A DNA stretch of 12,289 nucleotides from Asterionellopsis glacialis (lineage: Eukaryota > Bacillariophyta > Plagiogrammaphyceae > Rhaphoneidales > Asterionellopsidaceae): NCBI GenBank assembly GCA_014885115.2, contig WKLE02000162.1, positions 1-12,289 of the forward strand, read 5' to 3'. Both the position numbers and the translations under genes were made by a program. Every line of letters begins with the position of its first letter. Position 1 is the first letter of the stretch. Positions 8,321-12,289 of this stretch are shown in pieces. The notes below the pieces were generated by a model that saw only the letters and a program-made list of their open reading frames with translations, ran no database searches and was not told the origin of the DNA.

Positions 8321-11300
8321 AACCGCGGGTACCCACCACATGAGGAAACTGACAAGGAAAGATGCTATTGTTCGAAGGAACAATTTTATGGGAACAAGGA
8401 ATGATGATGACGACGAAAACAGTGAAACCCTTTCTGATGACAACGGTTCCATTGAAGAATCATCGTTGGCTTCAATTCCGTCCATGATTCATCATTCAAC
8501 GGAACAGCTCTTATCTGCTTCAAAGAAACTTTCCAGAAGCCGGTGTTCACCTGCTGAAGTATCTGATCCTGGCTCTGAGAAGCCTTCACCGTCCCCCACC
8601 CATAGTAGGAATGTCAAGTTTGGAACTAGTGTCAAAAGATTGAGCACGAGTAGTATTGCTAGTTTCAGGAGTGGCGGCGCGGCGACTCGCATCACTCCTG
8701 GAGGTGCCCTGGACAATGCCCGTGCCTTTCTTTGGGACCAAGATGATGATGAATCAAACGAACCACCATCACCCTCAACCAAGATCCCGCCCTCTCGTTC
8801 TAATCAAGAGTCTCCACAAAGTCGTCGTTCATTTCTGGGACGAAAATCTTTCAGTGGTCGTCTCATTGGCTTACGCGCCGCCGAAGAAGAAGATAAAGAA
8901 AATCTCCAAGACGCCGTTACAAATAGTGATGAAAATCCAACTCCAGCTGAGGATGCTGATTCCATCGTCCAGCCAGAGAAAGGAACTTTCGTGAGAGCTG
9001 TCGTTGGTCGTGTCGTCAACAAGTTCCGTCGTAACTTGCCTCCCCGATATGTTCACGATCCTTCTATCAATTTGGCGCTGGGTGAAGAAGATGATGATAT
9101 AATAATGGTGCCACAAAATAATATGCTGACAGTCCGACGTTTAGATCGCCGGTCTTCCTTGTCCCAGAGCCTTCGTGAGATCATGAGGGACCCTGCTGAT
9201 GCTTTTAGCAACATGCCCGAATCCCCCTCGAGAAGAAGCCAACTTCGTCATCGTGACGATGATAGCGAAAGTACAATCTGGAAAATGGAGTATTGCCATC
9301 ACAAGTTGATCTTATTGATATCAATGGCTATGGCTTTATCAGTTGCCACCTTGTACACTCTAGTTTTCCCCCGTCTGATCGGACAAAAGGTTGACTCGTC
9401 TTCGTCTGTAATCTCTATTCGACAAGTAGAAAGGTACGAAGGAATTCGTCGCACAATCCTTCGATCCAATTTTACGTCTGTGAATACGTTGGACGACCCG
9501 GGATCGGATCAAAACCGCGCTCTCCGGTGGTTAACGGATTATGACTTGAACCAAATCTCCATTGATTCTGATGCGCTTCTCCAACGTTACGCCCTTGCCA
9601 CTTTTTTCTTCTCTACGTATGTTTCTCCCTTTGCCAATGTGAGCATCAAAGATATTGACAACCTTACTAATTTGCAAAATAGTACGGGAACAAAGGATAA
9701 GAAAAACTTGAATCGTAGGGACTGTTGGTCCACCGATTGTCGCAAGTGGCAACTCGAACAAATGCTCACAAAGTTGAACGAGAAACGTCAACATGACAAA
9801 AATAAAGTATCAGATCCTTCTTCGCACTTTTCTTTGGACTTTCCAACCGCAAAACAAGAAACACCTTCTATTGAATTATACTGGTTCACAAGCGATCATT
9901 GGATGTCGGAAAAGGGTATTTGTATGTGGCATGGTATTTCATGTACTCATAGAATCCATCAAGGTCAACCAAGATCTAACTACAATGAAAACAGCGATGT
10001 TATTTCCCTCACTCTTCCAAACAATAACATATATGGCTCATTGCCGTCCGAAATGGCGGCATTGGAGAATCTTGAAAAACTTGATTTACAGATGAATAAT
10101 TTGAATGGGACTATTCCATCTACTTTAGGAAATTTGGGACAATTGAGTAAGTTCTCATGTTCCTTCGTGAGGATATGATATATATGTGTGTGTGTTCAAT
10201 CCTCCGATTGTCAGATTTATTGTTTTCGTGTATAGAGATACGCAGAACCCAAATTGCTAGTTGCAAACACAGCTCACACGTTATTTTCCTTGTTTGCTTG
10301 TTTCGATTTTTCCACAATGATACCGCGATGTGCAGCAAGCTTGAATCTCTCTGACAACCGATTGGCAGGATCCATTCCGGTGGAGCTTCGCCATTGTTCC
10401 GCTCTTGAGAACCTTCAACTAGGAATCAATCATTTGAATGGAACCATCCGCCCTCATTTATTTTCTAGAATGCATAAATTGAAAGAACTTGGGTTGAACA
10501 AAAATTATTTCAATGGGGAGCTTCCTCACCTCAAGCATACCCAAGGTACATTGCGAAAGTTACACCTACAGGACAATCTATTTACAGGGAAGCTTTCGGA
10601 GCAATACGGAGACCTCATACATGTACGAGAATTGAAGCTAAATAAGAATTACTTGAGAGGAAAACTCCCAGATACTTTATCACAGCTGACGCATCTTGGT
10701 AGGTTCATTTGCAATTATTCCAATTTTCTAGAGTTTTTGTTTCGTCGCTCACAAGCTAGTTACCCTTTTTGTCTATATATTATATGCAGAACTATTCCAC
10801 GTCGACAAAAATCACCTGACAGGAAGAATCCCTCATCATTTTTTTTACTCCAAACCACATTTGACAGAAATTACGCTTTTCGACAACGAGTTCAAAGGAC
10901 CACTCCCAAAGTCCGTAGCAAAGCTTTCGAACCTTAAAATTTTCTCTGTAAATACGAATGAGTTCACTGGAACTATCCCCGTGGGATATGGTGGCATGCA
11001 AAATCTTGGTAAGTCTTCATCGTGTATTAGTGACGCATTGATGAAATTATCTTGCTAAAAAAAGAATGGTTTCCATTTTTTTTGTATTTGTAGAGGTATT
11101 GGATCTTAGTGATAATATGTTGACCGGATCATTACCATACACATTTCCCGAAATGACTAGATTGGGTAAGTGCGCCAAGAATATGTACTTTACATGCATT
11201 GTTTACTTTTTCTTTCATCTCGCGAAACTTACACTACAACTCCTTTGACATACTATAGAGTACTTACGAGTTGCCAAAAATCAAATCAGTGGCACTATAC

Positions 11301-11810
11301 CCAAGGCCATTAAAAAACTTAAATATCTCAGTAAGAATATTCAAAGACATGTTCCAAAAGTCTCCGGAGTCTCTTTTCTCTTCATCCTATAATACTGACA
11401 GCTTCGTGCTTCTCTTTATGTTATACACAGAGGTTCTGAGTTTGAAAAACAACATCATGCACGGCACCATACCCACAGAAGTCTCCGGACTCACAGAATT
11501 GAGTAAGTAGCAATAATAAATTATATACTTCGCCTTTCCACAGTATCTTCAAATCCACTCTCATCATATAAAATATCAAACTCATCTTCTTGCATATCCC
11601 TTCGTTCATCTCATCATCTTTCACTCTTTATATCTACCAGAGATACTTCTTCTAGATAACAATTATTTCGGGGGGACTCTACCAGAACCTATCTGTGATC
11701 CAAAAATAATGGATATCAAATATATTTCTGCAGACTGTAAAAAAATTGAAGGGGGGGTCGATGGCTCTGCATACCTTGCATGCGATTGCTGTGATAGTTG
11801 CAATAACTAA
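8304..11810 (+). CDS. Type II-like transmembrane LRR protein, 14 LRRs, no kinase (diatom-type surface protein)
   Basis: Seven exons: 8304-10146, 10336-10698, 10790-11008, 11094-11165, 11259-11330, 11431-11502, 11641-11810; 2811 nt, 936 residues. All six GT-AG introns are phase 1 and cut the LRR at the same place. Residues 1-333 are hydrophilic and Ser-rich with acidic runs and RRxS-type basic sites, likely cytoplasmic. A single hydrophobic segment lies at about 334-357 (LILLISMAMALSVATLYTLV). The outside part has several N-x-S/T sites (about 389-457), a RALRWLTDYD and LLQRYALATFFF region, a GICMWHGISC cap (about 538-547), LRRs of the L-x-L-x-x-N-x-x-x-G-x-I/L-P type from about 565, and a Cys-rich end (CDCCDSC). 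No kinase or other effector domain is seen. A role in surface recognition or adhesion is inferred from architecture. Its 3' end faces a Cys-module gene; candidate AATAAA signals occur at 11832 and 11886. The start at 8304 is the first ATG in the long frame; 8340 is an alternative. Confidence 0.88.
10147..11640 (+). other. Set of six introns in the LRR gene
   Basis: Introns: 10147-10335 (189 nt), 10699-10789 (91), 11009-11093 (85), 11166-11258 (93), 11331-11430 (100), 11503-11640 (138). Donors are GTAAGT, GTAGGT, GTAAGT, GTAAGT, GTAAGA and GTAAGT, with AG acceptors throughout. All are phase 1 after the last Leu of a repeat. Exons 4, 5 and 6 are exactly 72 nt, one 24-residue LRR each; exon 2 carries five LRRs and exon 3 three. 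Confidence 0.88.
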
Positions 11811-12170
11811 TGTGAGGATTACTGATGACAGAATAAATGATTTTGAAAGATGATGGAAACATTGTATGATGAATATAATACTAAAAATAAAACATGGTCT
11901 ACAATCTGACATGCTTCAAGCAGCTTTACCAAGTGAGATCAAGTGCATTTGTTGTATCTTACAAACTTTGATGTTTAATAGTGACTAGTAGTAGTAGTTA
12001 CAAACGTTATACATTGCATGCTGGGTCACATGTAGCCTTGCATTTTTTTTTGGCTTGCACTGAATCCACATTAACCCAATCGCAACGAAAGTCAGGAGCT
12101 TCTGCAACATAGGAGCATGTATGAGCCGAGTTGAATTTCCCTACCCAAGTAGGATCGTCCACACACGCAT
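11412..12170 (-). repeat. Right arm of the imperfect inverted repeat
   Basis: Partner of 4140-4884. It begins inside the intron before LRR exon 6 (CTCTTTATGTTATACACAG against CTCTTTATTTTATACACTG on the left), covers exons 6 and 7, the convergent spacer and the final Cys module of the minus-strand gene. From about 12090 outward the module matches the left gene's module at 3744 better than its last module. Confidence 0.88.
11811..12006. other. Convergent intergenic region, right copy
   Basis: 196 nt between the LRR stop and the stop of the minus-strand Cys-module gene, homologous in inverted orientation to 4302-4508. It must carry both 3' UTR ends. AATAAA hexamers at 11832 and 11886 are candidate poly(A) signals for the LRR mRNA. 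No gene is seen. Confidence 0.7.
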
Positions 12171-12288
12171 TTGTGGTAGGACTGGGTGCGCTAACAGGTG
12201 CGGCAGTGCTTGGAGGAGGGGGCAGAGACGGTGGTGGAGTAGTTGTCACAGGTGCAGATGTTGTTGGAGAAGCCTGACAAGAGGCATC
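12007..12288 (-). CDS. C-terminal end of a second Cys-module protein (5' partial), paralogue of the left gene's tail
   Basis: The frame is open from 12288 to a TAA stop at 12009-12007: 93 residues. It starts with the end of a Cys module (DASC), then a Thr/Pro linker, then one module running CVDDPTWVGKFNSAHTCSYV to CKATCDPACNV and stop. The spacing of Cys and Trp matches the modules in the left-hand gene. The N-terminal half of the module resembles the left gene's first C-terminal module at nucleotide level, and the C-terminal half resembles its last one, so it looks like a mosaic. The stop falls three codons early relative to the left gene because CAA has become TAA. The rest of the protein lies outside the window; whether it has a G8/beta-helix domain is unknown. 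Probably secreted, by analogy. Confidence 0.82.
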   Translation of the reverse strand, partial: DASCQASPTTSAPVTTTPPPSLPPPPSTAAPVSAPSPTTNACVDDPTWVGKFNSAHTCSYVAEAPDFRCDWVNVDSVQAKKKCKATCDPACNV

Positions 12289-12289
12289 G
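12249..12289 (-). repeat. 41-bp sequence, inverted partner of window start
   Basis: Exact reverse complement of 1-41, lying in the coding strand of the right-hand Cys-module gene in the same reading frame. The copies diverge immediately inside: the left continues into an Ala/Pro linker before a G8 domain, the right into a Thr/Pro linker before the final Cys module. Confidence 0.97.

Noticed and set aside
1..12289. Terminal inverted repeats suggesting a 12-kb transposon
   Set aside because: The 41-bp ends lie in frame inside coding sequence for homologous Cys modules, a third similar copy sits at 3881, there is no transposase and no target-site duplication can be tested. Paralogy explains them better.

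Overview
The window looks like nuclear DNA of a stramenopile, most likely a pennate diatom. It has short GT-AG introns in every gene, Pro/Thr-rich (PT-x-PT) linkers between small Cys-rich modules in a secreted protein, and a kinase-less LRR membrane protein of the kind diatoms carry in numbers. Species cannot be named from sequence alone.

Layout from left to right. (1) 2-4301 (+): the 3' part of a large secreted-type gene, with a G8 domain and a right-handed beta-helix of the CEMIP/TMEM2/fibrocystin-like superfamily, ending in a PT-rich stalk and three Cys-rich modules. Its 5' end lies outside the window. (2) 4509-4865 (-): a pseudogene fragment matching the last two exons of the LRR gene on the right. 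(3) 4876-4998 (+): an orphan remnant of the Cys-rich C-terminal module. (4) 5188-7494 (-): a complete three-exon UAP56/Sub2/DDX39-type RNA helicase (432 aa), an essential mRNA export and splicing factor and the only obvious housekeeping gene. (5) 7495-8303: a divergent intergenic region with a cluster of five TACC(A/T)GGTA sites that form inverted repeats. (6) 8304-11810 (+): a complete seven-exon gene for a 936-aa type II-like membrane protein with an acidic N-terminal tail, one transmembrane segment and 14 extracellular LRRs. (7) 12007-12288 (-): the last 93 codons plus stop of a second Cys-module gene, running out of the window.

The main structural point is that the junction [Cys-module gene 3' end -> <- LRR gene 3' end] occurs twice, in opposite orientation (about 4140-4884 and 11412-12170). 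At the right the LRR gene is intact and the Cys-gene tail is a different paralogue. At the left the Cys-type gene is intact as far as visible and the LRR tail is broken (23-nt deletion, early stop, lost splice acceptor). A convergent pair of cell-surface genes was therefore duplicated in inverted orientation around the helicase locus, and the copies then decayed asymmetrically. The right-hand Cys module is a mosaic of two left-hand modules.

The first and last 41 bases of the window are exact reverse complements inside homologous coding sequence. This reflects paralogy, and probably an assembler breaking the contig at a shared k-mer; it does not look like a transposon end. No transposase, tRNA, rRNA or CRISPR array was seen.
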